A stretch of DNA of 40,831 nt, from positions 1 through 40,831 of the forward strand of contig JAJPYT010000156.1 in the NCBI GenBank assembly GCA_021204845.1, given 5' to 3'. The notes beneath the pieces were generated by a model. The model did not search any database. It was not told where the DNA came from and saw only the letters and a list, made by a program, of their open reading frames with translations. The stretch is from Prevotellaceae bacterium. GTDB taxonomy: Bacteria > Bacteroidota > Bacteroidia > Bacteroidales > Bacteroidaceae. A program made the position numbers and the translations under genes. How positions within the stretch are numbered: the stretch's first letter is position 1; each line of letters starts with the position of its first letter. Below, piece by piece: positions 16,239-23,307 of the stretch.

Positions 16239-17297
16239 TTATCTGCGTCCGCCACCTCCGCGGCTTCCTCCGCCACTGGAGCGGCTTGCGCCCCCGCTGC
16301 TGCGCACAGAGCTGCCTGAGCTTGCTCTCGAGCTTCCTGCGCCCCCGCTTCTGGTGGAAGTGCCGCCCACTCTCGACCCGCTTCCGACGCTTGATGTGGA
16401 ACGGCTGTTGGAGGAACTTACGGTGCTACGGCTGCTGCTGCGCATTCCGCTGTTTTGCGATGAGCTTACTGAAGAGTTTCTGCTTATTGATGTACTACCC
16501 GTGCTTCTGCTACCCGTCGTGCTTGTGCCACGGTTGCCCACTGTGCCGGTGCTTCTGCCCGCCGTAGTGCCAGTGTTTCGGTTATTGCTTGTACTCTGGT
16601 TTCTGCTGTTGCCCGTCGTGGTGCCAGTGTTTCTGCTGCCTGCATTACTGCCGCGGTTGGCACCCACGGAAGAGTTGCTTCCGCGGTTTGTGTTGTTAGA
16701 GCCGGCTCTGTTTCCCGTGTTTCTCTGTGCGCTGGTGTTTCCTCTGCCTGCGCCCGGAGTTCCGTAGCGCCCGCCGTTGCTGCCGTTAGGGTGACCGACC
16801 ATGCTTTGGCTTCTGCCTCGCAGCCCCCCGTTCCATGCGGGGCGACGGTTGGCATAGAAACTTCTTGTCAGGTAATGGGCATGGCCATGAGCGCCTCTGT
16901 AGGTCAGGAACACTCCTGGTCTGTCGAAGAAGAAGTAACCATGGGCGTAATACCTGAAGATGGGGAAGTACCATCCTCCGCTCAGCCAATACACGGGGTG
17001 CAGAAAATAATCGGCGGCAATAAAGGCAGCCCACTGCCAGTCGTAAAGTATGTAGCGCAAGTCGGCATTCCGGTATTCGAGATAAGCCGCGTCAATGTCC
17101 GACTCGTCGTTCAGCGCCAGCAGGTAATCCAGGTTTTTTTCAAAGGCATCGTTGTACTGGTCGTCGTTCAGGTTCAGTTCGTATGCCATTTTATCGGTCA
17201 GGTAATAAGCCTGGTCACGCGCCGTCTCGTAGTCCATGGCGTTCAGCGCGCATGCGAAGCCGAAAGCCACCGCTGTTGTGAATAATAGTTTTTTCAT
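16239..17297 (-). CDS. Secreted protein with Ser/Thr/Asn/Gly/Arg-rich low-complexity tail
   Basis: 352 residues, family not recognised. A signal peptide (MKKLLFTTAVAFGFACALNA) is followed by a folded region to about residue 155: an acidic helical part (LTDKMAYELNLNDDQYNDAF) that resembles the LTxxQ-like helices of small periplasmic proteins, then an aromatic stretch rich in Tyr, Trp, Phe and His. From about residue 160 to the end, almost only Ser, Thr, Asn, Gly and Arg occur, with recurring NTGTT, GSRSTG and SSS patterns and a final GGGSRGGGGRR. The tail could be a flexible or glycan-modified linker, or bind polyanions. A -7 box is present upstream. It is alone, in front of the tamL end region. 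Confidence 0.8.
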   Translation of the reverse strand: MKKLLFTTAVAFGFACALNAMDYETARDQAYYLTDKMAYELNLNDDQYNDAFEKNLDYLLALNDESDIDAAYLEYRNADLRYILYDWQWAAFIAADYFLHPVYWLSGGWYFPIFRYYAHGYFFFDRPGVFLTYRGAHGHAHYLTRSFYANRRPAWNGGLRGRSQSMVGHPNGSNGGRYGTPGAGRGNTSAQRNTGNRAGSNNTNRGSNSSVGANRGSNAGSRNTGTTTGNSRNQSTSNNRNTGTTAGRSTGTVGNRGTSTTGSRSTGSTSISRNSSVSSSQNSGMRSSSRSTVSSSNSRSTSSVGSGSRVGGTSTRSGGAGSSRASSGSSVRSSGGASRSSGGGSRGGGGRR

Positions 17298-17320
17298 AGC
17301 TCCGAATCTTTATTTTGATG

Positions 17321-17328
17321 CAAAGATA
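17321..17328 (-). promoter_or_regulatory. -7 box of the low-complexity secreted protein (TATCTTTG, minus strand)
   Basis: CAAAGATA on the plus strand gives TATCTTTG plus C on the minus strand, 23 bp upstream of the ATG at 17297. No TTG at the expected -33 distance. Confidence 0.6.
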
Positions 17329-17404
17329 AGCGCTTTGCCATGGCTGGCGGGACGGATTTTTCCTAAACGAGGCGGGGGATTTTCCTAATAGGGGGATTCC
17401 TCCC

Positions 17405-18205
17405 TTAGAGCAGGGAAGTGAAGAGAAAGTGCCGCGTCTCTATCTTCACTGGCTCACGGAAAAGGGCAAACACACTGCTACCGCTGCCGCTCATAGAGGC
17501 GTATAGCGCCCCTCTGCGGTAGAGCTCTTCCTTGACGCGGGCTATTTCGGGATGGCGGGGGAACACGCTCGCCTCGAAGTCGTTGCGCATGGCTGCTCTC
17601 CACGTGGTGACGTCTTGCCCGATAATTTCTTGCAACCGCAAGGGAGAAACTTGTGGCTTCACCAGTGCGTATGCCTCTTTCGTGGAGACTGTCTCGGCTG
17701 GTTTTATAAGCACCAGAAACAGTCCGCTAAGGTCTAAATTAACAGGAGAGAACACGTCTCCTATGCCTTCGGCAAACACTGGTGTCGCCCTGACAAAGAA
17801 GGCGCAGTCGGCTCCCAAGCGTGTGACCAGTCTCTCCATTTCCCCCACACTCATGCCGAGCCCGAACATCTCGTTCAGCATCTTCACAGTAAACGCCGCG
17901 TCGCTGCTGCCTCCGCCCAATCCCGCGCCCGATGGTATGTTCTTGCGCAGCCGTATTCTCACTTGAGGCACGGCATATCCCTCACCGCGCAGCAGGCGCA
18001 CTGCCCGCATCACCAGATTGTTGTCGGCGCTGCCCTCAACAGGTATTCCCGTTGTCTGGAGACTGTCGCGCTCCGCCGCTTCTATTTGCAGCTCGTCGCA
18101 TAGCGGGATAGGGTAGAACACGGTTTCCAGATTATGGTAACCGTCTGGTCTCTTTTCCACAATGTTGAGTCCCAAGTTTATCTTTGCGCAGGGTAGTGAA
18201 AGCAT
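17405..18205 (-). CDS. ispE: 4-diphosphocytidyl-2-C-methyl-D-erythritol kinase
   Basis: 266 residues, GHMP-kinase fold. The N-terminal AKINLGLNIVEKRPDGYHNLET is the IspE substrate motif, and PSGAGLGGGSSDAAF (about residues 90-104) is the ATP-binding glycine loop; SGSGSSVFALF near the end is the third GHMP motif. It phosphorylates the 2-hydroxyl of CDP-methylerythritol in the non-mevalonate isoprenoid pathway. The nuclease-fold gene upstream on the same strand ends 19 bp before it, so the two may share a transcript. Confidence 0.95.
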   Translation of the reverse strand: MLSLPCAKINLGLNIVEKRPDGYHNLETVFYPIPLCDELQIEAAERDSLQTTGIPVEGSADNNLVMRAVRLLRGEGYAVPQVRIRLRKNIPSGAGLGGGSSDAAFTVKMLNEMFGLGMSVGEMERLVTRLGADCAFFVRATPVFAEGIGDVFSPVNLDLSGLFLVLIKPAETVSTKEAYALVKPQVSPLRLQEIIGQDVTTWRAAMRNDFEASVFPRHPEIARVKEELYRRGALYASMSGSGSSVFALFREPVKIETRHFLFTSLL

Positions 18206-18224
18206 ATCTGTCTATTTAAGATGC

Positions 18225-18674
18225 TCATAGCTCCGCATAATCGGGAATTTGGGGCAGAAAAGCGTATGTGCCGCTCTCGTAGTCCAAGCGGAGGCAATAG
18301 TGGCACAGACCGTTGCTCACGGTCAGGTAGTTAACACGCAGAGCTGTGTTGTAACGCGTTATCTGGTCGAACACTTTCTGCGTCATTTTAATGTTCGGTG
18401 CCTTGTATTCTATTATCATGCGGGCGTGGCCCTTTGTGTCGTACAGCACAGTGTCACAGCGTTTTGTGGTGTTACCCACGGTCAGTGAGATCTCGTTGCC
18501 CATGAGAGTGGCTGGATAGCCCTTCTGCTCTGTCAAGTAGTGCACGAAATGCTGGCGCACCCATTCCTCGGGGGTCAGCGCCACATAGCGCCGGCGCAGT
18601 ATGTCGAACACAGAGACGCGTCCGCCTTCTTCCCTCAGTCTCAGTGCCGTTGTGGGCAGATTCAGTTGCTCCAT
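18225..18674 (-). CDS. Solo HsdR-N-terminal / RecB-like nuclease-fold protein
   Basis: 149 residues from the ATG at 18674. It matches the type I restriction HsdR N-terminal domain alone: CDTVLYD (Asp74), MIIEYKAP (Glu89, Lys91) and FDQITRYN (Gln104, Tyr108). Together these form an intact PD-(D/E)xK plus QxxxY constellation, as in RecB-family nucleases, so metal-dependent DNA cleavage is possible. No helicase domain, HsdM or HsdS gene is present, so it is not a restriction system. It is divergent from the AMP nucleosidase and holA genes and 19 bp ahead of ispE. Its function is not known; a role in DNA repair or replication is a guess. Confidence 0.87.
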   Translation of the reverse strand: MEQLNLPTTALRLREEGGRVSVFDILRRRYVALTPEEWVRQHFVHYLTEQKGYPATLMGNEISLTVGNTTKRCDTVLYDTKGHARMIIEYKAPNIKMTQKVFDQITRYNTALRVNYLTVSNGLCHYCLRLDYESGTYAFLPQIPDYAEL

Positions 18675-18706
18675 GCTCTTGTCTCTCACTCGTCAGTTAC
18701 TAAGGG

Positions 18707-18714
18707 CAAAATTA
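18707..18714 (-). promoter_or_regulatory. -7 box before the nuclease-fold gene (TAATTTTG, minus strand)
   Basis: CAAAATTA on the plus strand gives TAATTTTG followed by C on the minus strand, 32 bp upstream of the ATG at 18674. No -33 TTG at the expected place, so moderate support only. Confidence 0.45.
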
Positions 18715-18810
18715 GTCTCTATTTCGTAAAGGCATAGCGAATTAATGGAATTTAACTTATCCCAAGGCATCAGTGGGGCGTGGTAAGTAAAACAGTTTTC
18801 CCCTGCCGCA

Positions 18811-18841
18811 TTGTGGCAAAAGGAATTTTTCTGTATCTTTG
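18811..18841 (+). promoter_or_regulatory. Promoter of AMP nucleosidase and holA (TTG - N20 - TATCTTTG)
   Basis: TTG at 18811-18813, 20 bp, then TATCTTTG at 18834-18841 followed by C. Both elements and the spacing fit the Bacteroidota vegetative consensus. The ATG lies 26 bp downstream. Confidence 0.8.
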
Positions 18842-18867
18842 CCTTGTCATTCTCGATAAAGGAACGT

Positions 18868-19644
18868 ATGGAGACAAAACAGGAGATAGTGGAGAACTGG
18901 CTGCCCAGATACACGAATAGGTCATTGGACTATTTCGGGAAGTATATCCTGCTTACCAATTTCAATAATTATGTCGACATATTCTGCGATGAGTTCGGTA
19001 TAGACCACCCGGACTACAACAGCAATATGCGCACAATAACGGCATACGGCATCACTATCGTGAACTTTGGCATGGGCAGTCCCAACGCCGCCATCGTAAT
19101 GGATCTGCTCAGCGCCGTGAAACCGAGGGCTTGTCTCTTTCTGGGTAAGTGCGGAGGCATATCCGACAAGACTCAGAAGGGAGACTTCATCCTGCCGATA
19201 GCCGGCATAAGAGGCGAGGGCACCAGCAATGACTATTTCCCGCCCGAGGTGCCTGCTCTTCCGGCTTTCATGATGCAACGCGCTGTTTCCACCGCCATAC
19301 GTGACCTTGGGCGCGACTATTGGACGGGTACGGTCTACACCACCAACCGCCGCGTTTGGGAGCACGACAAGCGGTTTAAGGACTATCTGCGCACGACCCG
19401 GGCGATGGCTGTGGACATGGAGACAGCCACCCTGTTCACTTGCGGCTTCGCCAACCAGATACCCACGGGGGCATTGCTGCTGGTGAGCGACAATCCCATG
19501 ACTCCCGAAGGGGTGAAGACCGCCGAGAGTGACAGCAAGGTTACCCGCGCTTTCGTGCGTGACCACGTGCGCATAGGCATAGAGTCGATGGAAATGATCA
19601 GGCAGGACAGGAAAACACTCCGCCACCTGAGATACGAATATTAA
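18868..19644 (+). CDS. amn: AMP nucleosidase
   Basis: 258 residues from the ATG at 18868; codons upstream lie in the promoter. The protein belongs to the PNP/UDP phosphorylase superfamily: NFGMGSPNAAIVMDLL near residues 75-90 is the phosphate/sugar loop region and AVDMETATLF (about residues 193-202) supplies the ribose-binding Met-Glu and catalytic segment. The short (~260) form is the one annotated as AMP nucleosidase in Bacteroidales; it would split AMP into adenine and ribose 5-phosphate. Substrate specificity within the superfamily cannot be proven here. holA begins 11 bp downstream. Confidence 0.85.
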   Translation: METKQEIVENWLPRYTNRSLDYFGKYILLTNFNNYVDIFCDEFGIDHPDYNSNMRTITAYGITIVNFGMGSPNAAIVMDLLSAVKPRACLFLGKCGGISDKTQKGDFILPIAGIRGEGTSNDYFPPEVPALPAFMMQRAVSTAIRDLGRDYWTGTVYTTNRRVWEHDKRFKDYLRTTRAMAVDMETATLFTCGFANQIPTGALLLVSDNPMTPEGVKTAESDSKVTRAFVRDHVRIGIESMEMIRQDRKTLRHLRYEY

Positions 19645-19655
19645 GGAGAGGCACC

Positions 19656-20678
19656 ATGGCGAGAGAGAGCGGCACCACACATACTGCTATAATCAAGCAA
19701 GCCGAAGAAGGCAAATTCTCCCTTGTCTATCTGCTTATGGGCGACGAGGACTATTACATAGACCGTGTTTGCCAAACTCTTGTGGACAAAGCCCTTAAGC
19801 CAGAGGAGCGGGACTTCAATCTCGATGTTTTATATGGAGCGGAAACCAGGGCTGTAGATATCATAAACTTAGCGCGCCAGTTTCCCCTTATGTCAGACCG
19901 CAGAGTGGTGGTGGTGAAAGAGTTCCAGTCGCTCCGTGACAAGGAGATGCTTGTCTCATACGTCCGTAATCCCATGACAGGCACTGTGCTCGTTCTTTGC
20001 CACAAACACGGTCCGATGGACACCTGCAAGGCCTTGCTCTCGGAGATTCGCAAGGCAGGCACGGTTATGGACTCTCGCCGCCTGTATGACAACCAGCTTC
20101 CCGACTTCGTTGTGGACTACATGCAGTCTCTCGGGCTCACCATTGAACCGCAGGCAACACAGATGATTTGCGAGCATGTGGGAAGCGACCTCACACGTTT
20201 AGCCTCGGAGATGGACAAGCTGCGGCTTCTGCTTCCCGAGGGGCAGACGCAGGTGAAGGCTTCTTTCGTGGAGGAACTTACTGGTGTGAGCAAGGACTAT
20301 AACAACTATGAGCTGCAATCCGCTCTTGCCCGCCGCGATGTGCTGAAGGCGAACAAGATAGTGAATTACTACTCCTCCAATCCACGCAATTTTGCCATTT
20401 CTCTCACTTTGTCTGTCCTCTTTGGCTTTTTCTCCGACGTGATGACGGCATACTACGCTCCCGACCAGACTGACGGTGGCATTGCCCAGTGGTTGGGAAA
20501 GAGTCCGTGGGCAGTGCGCCAAGCCGTTATTCCCGCAAGGCGAAACTATCGTGCCGGCAAGGTGGTGGACATCTTGTCGCAGATACGTGAAACCGACGCT
20601 AAATCAAAAGGAGTGGGGGGATGCAAGACACCTGCGGGTGAACTGCTGCGTGAGCTTGTATTCTTCATTCTTCACTGA
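19656..20678 (+). CDS. holA: DNA polymerase III delta subunit
   Basis: 340 residues, the normal delta length. The N-terminal block FSLVYLLMGDEDYYIDRVCQTLVDKAL and LVLCHKHGP-type strand are HolA features, and the AAA+-like lid and C-terminal collar helices (FFSDVMTAYY, AVIPARRNYRAGKVVDILSQIRETDAKSKG) follow. Delta opens the beta clamp within the clamp loader. A true Shine-Dalgarno, AAGGAG at 19643-19648, sits 7 nt before the ATG, which is uncommon in this phylum. It probably shares the AMP nucleosidase promoter. No convincing terminator follows. Confidence 0.92.
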   Translation: MARESGTTHTAIIKQAEEGKFSLVYLLMGDEDYYIDRVCQTLVDKALKPEERDFNLDVLYGAETRAVDIINLARQFPLMSDRRVVVVKEFQSLRDKEMLVSYVRNPMTGTVLVLCHKHGPMDTCKALLSEIRKAGTVMDSRRLYDNQLPDFVVDYMQSLGLTIEPQATQMICEHVGSDLTRLASEMDKLRLLLPEGQTQVKASFVEELTGVSKDYNNYELQSALARRDVLKANKIVNYYSSNPRNFAISLTLSVLFGFFSDVMTAYYAPDQTDGGIAQWLGKSPWAVRQAVIPARRNYRAGKVVDILSQIRETDAKSKGVGGCKTPAGELLRELVFFILH

Positions 20679-21208
20679 TTTTTTAGCTCCTTCTCCCTAT
20701 ACTGCTTTTTGGGGGCAGTCTTATCTTAGGCACAGACAGTTATACCTGTATAGCCGCTCGTGAGAATCGCAAATTCTCCTCGCCCGTTGTGCTGGTTACG
20801 GAATTAGTGATTCTCGTTCAGAAGCGTGATGCCGATTCAACAATATGATTCGGTTTGTTGAAATACTGAATTATGAATCCGCATAGTTTCCACGTGAAAG
20901 GCACAGTTTATGTTTATATAAGCAAATTCGCAAAGTATGGGAATTGCACACATTTATATCTCTCAATTTACAAATTTCCTATGATAGACATAACAGTTTT
21001 CAATCCTCGATGCATAATCACAGTTAGTTTAATGACTACTTAATCTAATTTAAATCAGTAAGATAATAAGTGCAAATGAAGTAGTGGTCTAAGTTAATGG
21101 CGATGAATGCCCGCTAAACCTGCATATTCATCACAAAAGTATTAATCTAAAGGCTATATTGCAATACGTAATTATTTGTCATTCAGCAAACATACATATT
21201 TAGTTATA

Positions 21209-21231
21209 CTTATTTACTTCAAGTGAATAAG
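21209..21231. promoter_or_regulatory. Near-perfect palindrome, operator candidate
   Basis: CTTATTTACTT (21209-21219), a central C, and AAGTGAATAAG (21221-21231): 11-bp arms with one mismatch. The outer part, AATAAGTGC, recurs at 21065-21073 and 21226-21234. It lies about 110 bp upstream of the promoter of the XRE-type regulator gene, so it could be its binding site. Confidence 0.45.
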
Positions 21232-21341
21232 TGCGCCTCTTTTCCGCTTTATCGTGTCCTTTGCAGTCTCGGTTTACTATGGTTAATCACTGTCAGCACA
21301 AATATAAATCGCAGTTTCCGATTAAACTTTGAAGTATTAAA

Positions 21342-21373
21342 TTTGCTCTTGTGAATCAATTTATTTATTTTTG
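21342..21373 (+). promoter_or_regulatory. Promoter of the XRE-type regulator (TTTG - N20 - TATTTTTG)
   Basis: TTTG at 21342-21345, 20 bp, TATTTTTG at 21366-21373 followed by C. This is a full Bacteroidota consensus match. The ATG at 21409 lies 36 bp downstream. Confidence 0.8.
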
Positions 21374-21408
21374 CGCCAGTATAGAATAGTGATTTATCCT
21401 AAAACGAC

Positions 21409-21876
21409 ATGAAAGACCGCATCTACAAGATTATGAAGGAGAGCGGAATGAACCAGAAAGAGTTCTCCTCTGCCACAGGCATAGCCACCGCTACCCTGTC
21501 GAACATCTTCAATGGGCGCACCTCCGCCACCCTTAATCATGCGAAGGCCATCCACACCAGGTTTCCCGACCTGCGGATGGAATGGCTGCTCTTTGGCGAG
21601 GGAGACATGCACATCCGTAAGACAGAGCCTTCTTCCCACCTTTGGGCACCCACCCTTTTCGACGAGCGCCCCGTGCAGGACACCACTCCCAGCGTGGCAG
21701 AGGCCCCAGTGCAAAGCATCCCACAGCCCGACATCAATCGTGAATTGCTTGTAGAGACAGTGAAGGAAGCTGTTCGGCAAATAGAGAGACCCCGGCGAAA
21801 CGTGGTGGAAATACGTGTTTTTTTCGACGACGGCACCTACGATGTTTTCCAAGCCAATCGCCAAAGCAACGGCTGA
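21409..21876 (+). CDS. XRE-family helix-turn-helix transcriptional regulator
   Basis: 155 residues. The N-terminal ~65 residues form an XRE/Cro-type HTH: RIYKIMKESGMNQKEFSSATG, then IATATLSNIFNGRTSATLNHA as turn and recognition helix, and RMEWLLFGEGDM, the usual end of this domain. A Pro/Ser-rich linker (about 75-110) leads to a short C-terminal module, RRNVVEIRVFFDDGTYDVFQ, which looks like a small beta domain and may dimerise or sense a signal. It is the only gene in almost 1.9 kb between holA and pyrK and is flanked by palindromes on both sides. There are no neighbouring targets, so its regulon is unknown; autoregulation is plausible. Confidence 0.88.
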   Translation: MKDRIYKIMKESGMNQKEFSSATGIATATLSNIFNGRTSATLNHAKAIHTRFPDLRMEWLLFGEGDMHIRKTEPSSHLWAPTLFDERPVQDTTPSVAEAPVQSIPQPDINRELLVETVKEAVRQIERPRRNVVEIRVFFDDGTYDVFQANRQSNG

Positions 21877-22041
21877 GGGAGAAACCGAGTGCCTTTCTTC
21901 ATTAGTTCTATTAATAACCACCACATGACACGTCGTATGGCTGGCAGGCGTGAAGTTCCAACATTGAACAGCCCTTTTAAGAAGCCACAGAAAGTTTATT
22001 ATATTAGATTTTATATATATATTATCATATAATATAAACTT

Positions 22042-22090
22042 TATATAAGTTTCCTCATTCATAAATGTCATGAGGAACAACTTATATATA
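22042..22090. repeat. Imperfect hairpin B inside the inverted-end element
   Basis: Left arm TATATAAGTTTCCTCA (about 22042-22057) pairs with right arm TGAGGAACAACTTATATA (22071-22088), the right arm having two extra bases, around a 13-nt loop. Confidence 0.65.
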
Positions 22091-22108
22091 AACTATCATA
22101 TCAAGTAA

Positions 22109-22186
22109 GAACGGTGCAACCCTCAGCGAAGCTAATGATACTAAGTATTTACCCTGTGGGAACGGTGCAACCCTCAGCGAAGCTAA
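22109..22186. repeat. Two identical 27-bp direct repeats with a 24-bp spacer
   Basis: Copies at 22109-22135 and 22160-22186, starting GAACGGTGCAACCCTCAGCG and ending AAGCTAA. A third copy at 22374-22400 is inverted with one change, and a 15-bp fragment of it (TTAGCTACGCTGAGG) is at 22357-22371. The inverted copy could fold back on either direct copy. Confidence 0.9.
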
Positions 22187-22294
22187 AAAGTTTATATTAT
22201 ACGTGCGTATATAGGTAAATATAATATAATAAACTTTTTGCTGGTCTCCAACCTACCTGTTCCGCCTCTCCTGAATCACCACACCAACGTGCTG

Positions 22295-22334
22295 TGGTCA
22301 CCGCACTGATTCACATGCGTCAGTGCGGTGACCA
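22295..22334. repeat. Perfect 15-bp inverted repeat with 10-nt loop
   Basis: TGGTCACCGCACTGA (22295-22309) and its exact reverse complement TCAGTGCGGTGACCA (22320-22334) around TTCACATGCG. It is GC-rich, unlike the surroundings. No T-run follows, so it is not a standard terminator. Confidence 0.85.
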
Positions 22335-22356
22335 GCCTTCGTTCGTGCGGTGAAGT

Positions 22357-22400
22357 TTAGCTACGCTGAGGCTTTAGCTACGCTGAGGGTTGCACCGTTC
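22357..22400. repeat. Inverted copy and fragment of the 27-bp repeat
   Basis: 22374-22400 is the reverse complement of the 27-bp repeat at 22109 with 26 of 27 matches. 22357-22371 is a direct partial duplicate of its first 15 bases. Seven T follow at 22408-22414; with the distant upstream copies this could form a long-range terminator-like fold. Confidence 0.8.
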
Positions 22401-22458
22401 TCATTCGTTTTTTTGAAGAAAAGGAACTCATCCTGGTGTTTTATATTGAGGAATGTAG

Positions 22459-22466
22459 TATATTTG
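22459..22466 (+). promoter_or_regulatory. -7 box of pyrK (TATATTTG)
   Basis: TATATTTG followed by C, 49 bp before the ATG at 22516. No TTG occurs 19-21 bp upstream. It probably drives pyrK, pyrD and yifB together. Confidence 0.6.
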
Positions 22467-22515
22467 CCTATGGCTTCCAGTTGGTTTAAGCCTTTAGAGA
22501 CCTTTGACAACTGAT

Positions 22516-23307
22516 ATGAAAACTAAGAAACATGTCCTTGATCTGCGAGTCGTCTCTTGCCGGCTCTTGAACGAGCGGTATGCCTTGCTGCGGCTTACAG
22601 ACCCTGTGGCTCCACTACCGCCTATGCTTCCCGGACAGTTTGCGCAGTTGCGTGTCGACGGTTCGCCCGGCACGTTCCTGCGCCGCCCCATAAGCATTCA
22701 TTATGTGGACAGCGAGGCTAACGAGGTCTCCTTCCTCGTGCAAATTGTGGGGGAAGGCACTCGCTGGCTTTCCACCCTTCGGGAGGGCAATACACTGAAT
22801 GCCATCTTGCCCCTTGGCAACGGCTTCTCACTGCCTTGTGAGTCTGGAGAGCGACCTCTCTTAGTTGGTGGCGGAGCTGGTGTAGCGCCCCTGCTATTCT
22901 TAGGTAGCCGCCTTAGAGAGATGGGGCTTGAGCCTGTTTGCCTGCTTGGCGCGCGCAGTGCTGGCGATTTGCCCGTGCTCTCCGTCTTCGAGAAGTTAGG
23001 CACCGTAAGTGTCACCACTGAGGACGGTTCGCTGGGCGAGCGTGGCTTCGTCACCAAGCATAGCATACTCTCTGCGGAGGGACAGCCATTTAGCCGCGTC
23101 TATTGTTGCGGTCCAAAGCCCATGATGGTGGCTGTGGCGCGCTATGCCCGTGGGCGGGGCATCCCCTGCGAGGTGTCGCTTGAGAACAAGATGGCTTGCG
23201 GTCTGGGAGCTTGCCTCTGCTGTGTGGAAGACACAAAGCGGGGTAATGTGTGTGTTTGCACGGAAGGACCTGTCTTTAACATAGATGAACTGAAATGGCA
23301 GATTTGA
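22516..23307 (+). CDS. pyrK: Dihydroorotate dehydrogenase electron-transfer subunit
   Basis: 263 residues from the ATG at 22516 (a TTG four codons earlier is less likely). A ferredoxin-reductase-like FAD domain ([14 protein letters not shown] near 60) and NAD domain ([16 protein letters not shown]) are followed by the C-terminal cluster [27 protein letters not shown], which supplies the four Cys for a [2Fe-2S] centre. PyrK passes electrons from PyrD's FMN to NAD+. pyrD starts 13 bp inside its end, so the two subunits are coupled, as expected for a class 1B heterotetramer. Confidence 0.94.
   Translation: MKTKKHVLDLRVVSCRLLNERYALLRLTDPVAPLPPMLPGQFAQLRVDGSPGTFLRRPISIHYVDSEANEVSFLVQIVGEGTRWLSTLREGNTLNAILPLGNGFSLPCESGERPLLVGGGAGVAPLLFLGSRLREMGLEPVCLLGARSAGDLPVLSVFEKLGTVSVTTEDGSLGERGFVTKHSILSAEGQPFSRVYCCGPKPMMVAVARYARGRGIPCEVSLENKMACGLGACLCCVEDTKRGNVCVCTEGPVFNIDELKWQI

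Larger units (their letters stand above)
20679..21408. other. 730-bp AT-rich intergenic region
   Basis: No gene is supported. It contains several small inverted repeats: GAGAAT/ATTCTC (20762-20778), TTCAACAA/TTGTTGAA (20836-20862), GATGAAT/ATTCATC (21102-21132) and the near-perfect palindrome at 21209-21231. A leftward -7 box (TATATTTG, minus strand, 21299-21306) might drive an unseen small RNA; the regulator's promoter lies at 21342-21373. Base composition is clearly poorer in G+C than in the flanking housekeeping genes. Confidence 0.6.
21991..22237. mobile_element. MITE-like element with ~51-bp terminal inverted repeats (no transposase)
   Basis: The left end (21991-22042) and the reverse complement of the right end (22187-22237) share the first 16 bases, AAAGTTTATTATATTA, and the last 15, TATAATATAAACTTT, while the middle of each end differs. 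Each end is itself a hairpin. Between them lie hairpin B and two identical 27-bp repeats, the second ending exactly at the right end. No target-site duplication is clear, so mobility is an inference. Confidence 0.45.
21877..22515. other. Palindrome-rich intergenic region before pyrK
   Basis: About 640 bp with no gene. Its contents in order are the inverted-end element 21991-22237, hairpin B 22042-22090, 27-bp repeats at 22109-22135 and 22160-22186 with an inverted copy at 22374-22400, the perfect hairpin 22295-22334, and the pyrK -7 box at 22459-22466. A run of seven T (22408-22414) follows the inverted repeat copy. Confidence 0.75.

Noticed and set aside
16114-16767. A Pro/Leu-rich reading on the plus strand
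   Set aside because: It is the antisense of the Ser/Thr/Gly/Arg repeat tail, which yields Pro/Leu/Ala strings by codon complementarity.
18225-18674. Remnant of a type I restriction-modification system
   Set aside because: No HsdM, HsdS or helicase remains, the active site is intact, and the surroundings are housekeeping genes, so a solo conserved gene is more likely.
22109-22186. Two 27-bp repeats with a 24-bp spacer as a minimal CRISPR array
   Set aside because: Only two direct copies exist, a third copy is inverted, and no cas gene or leader is present.
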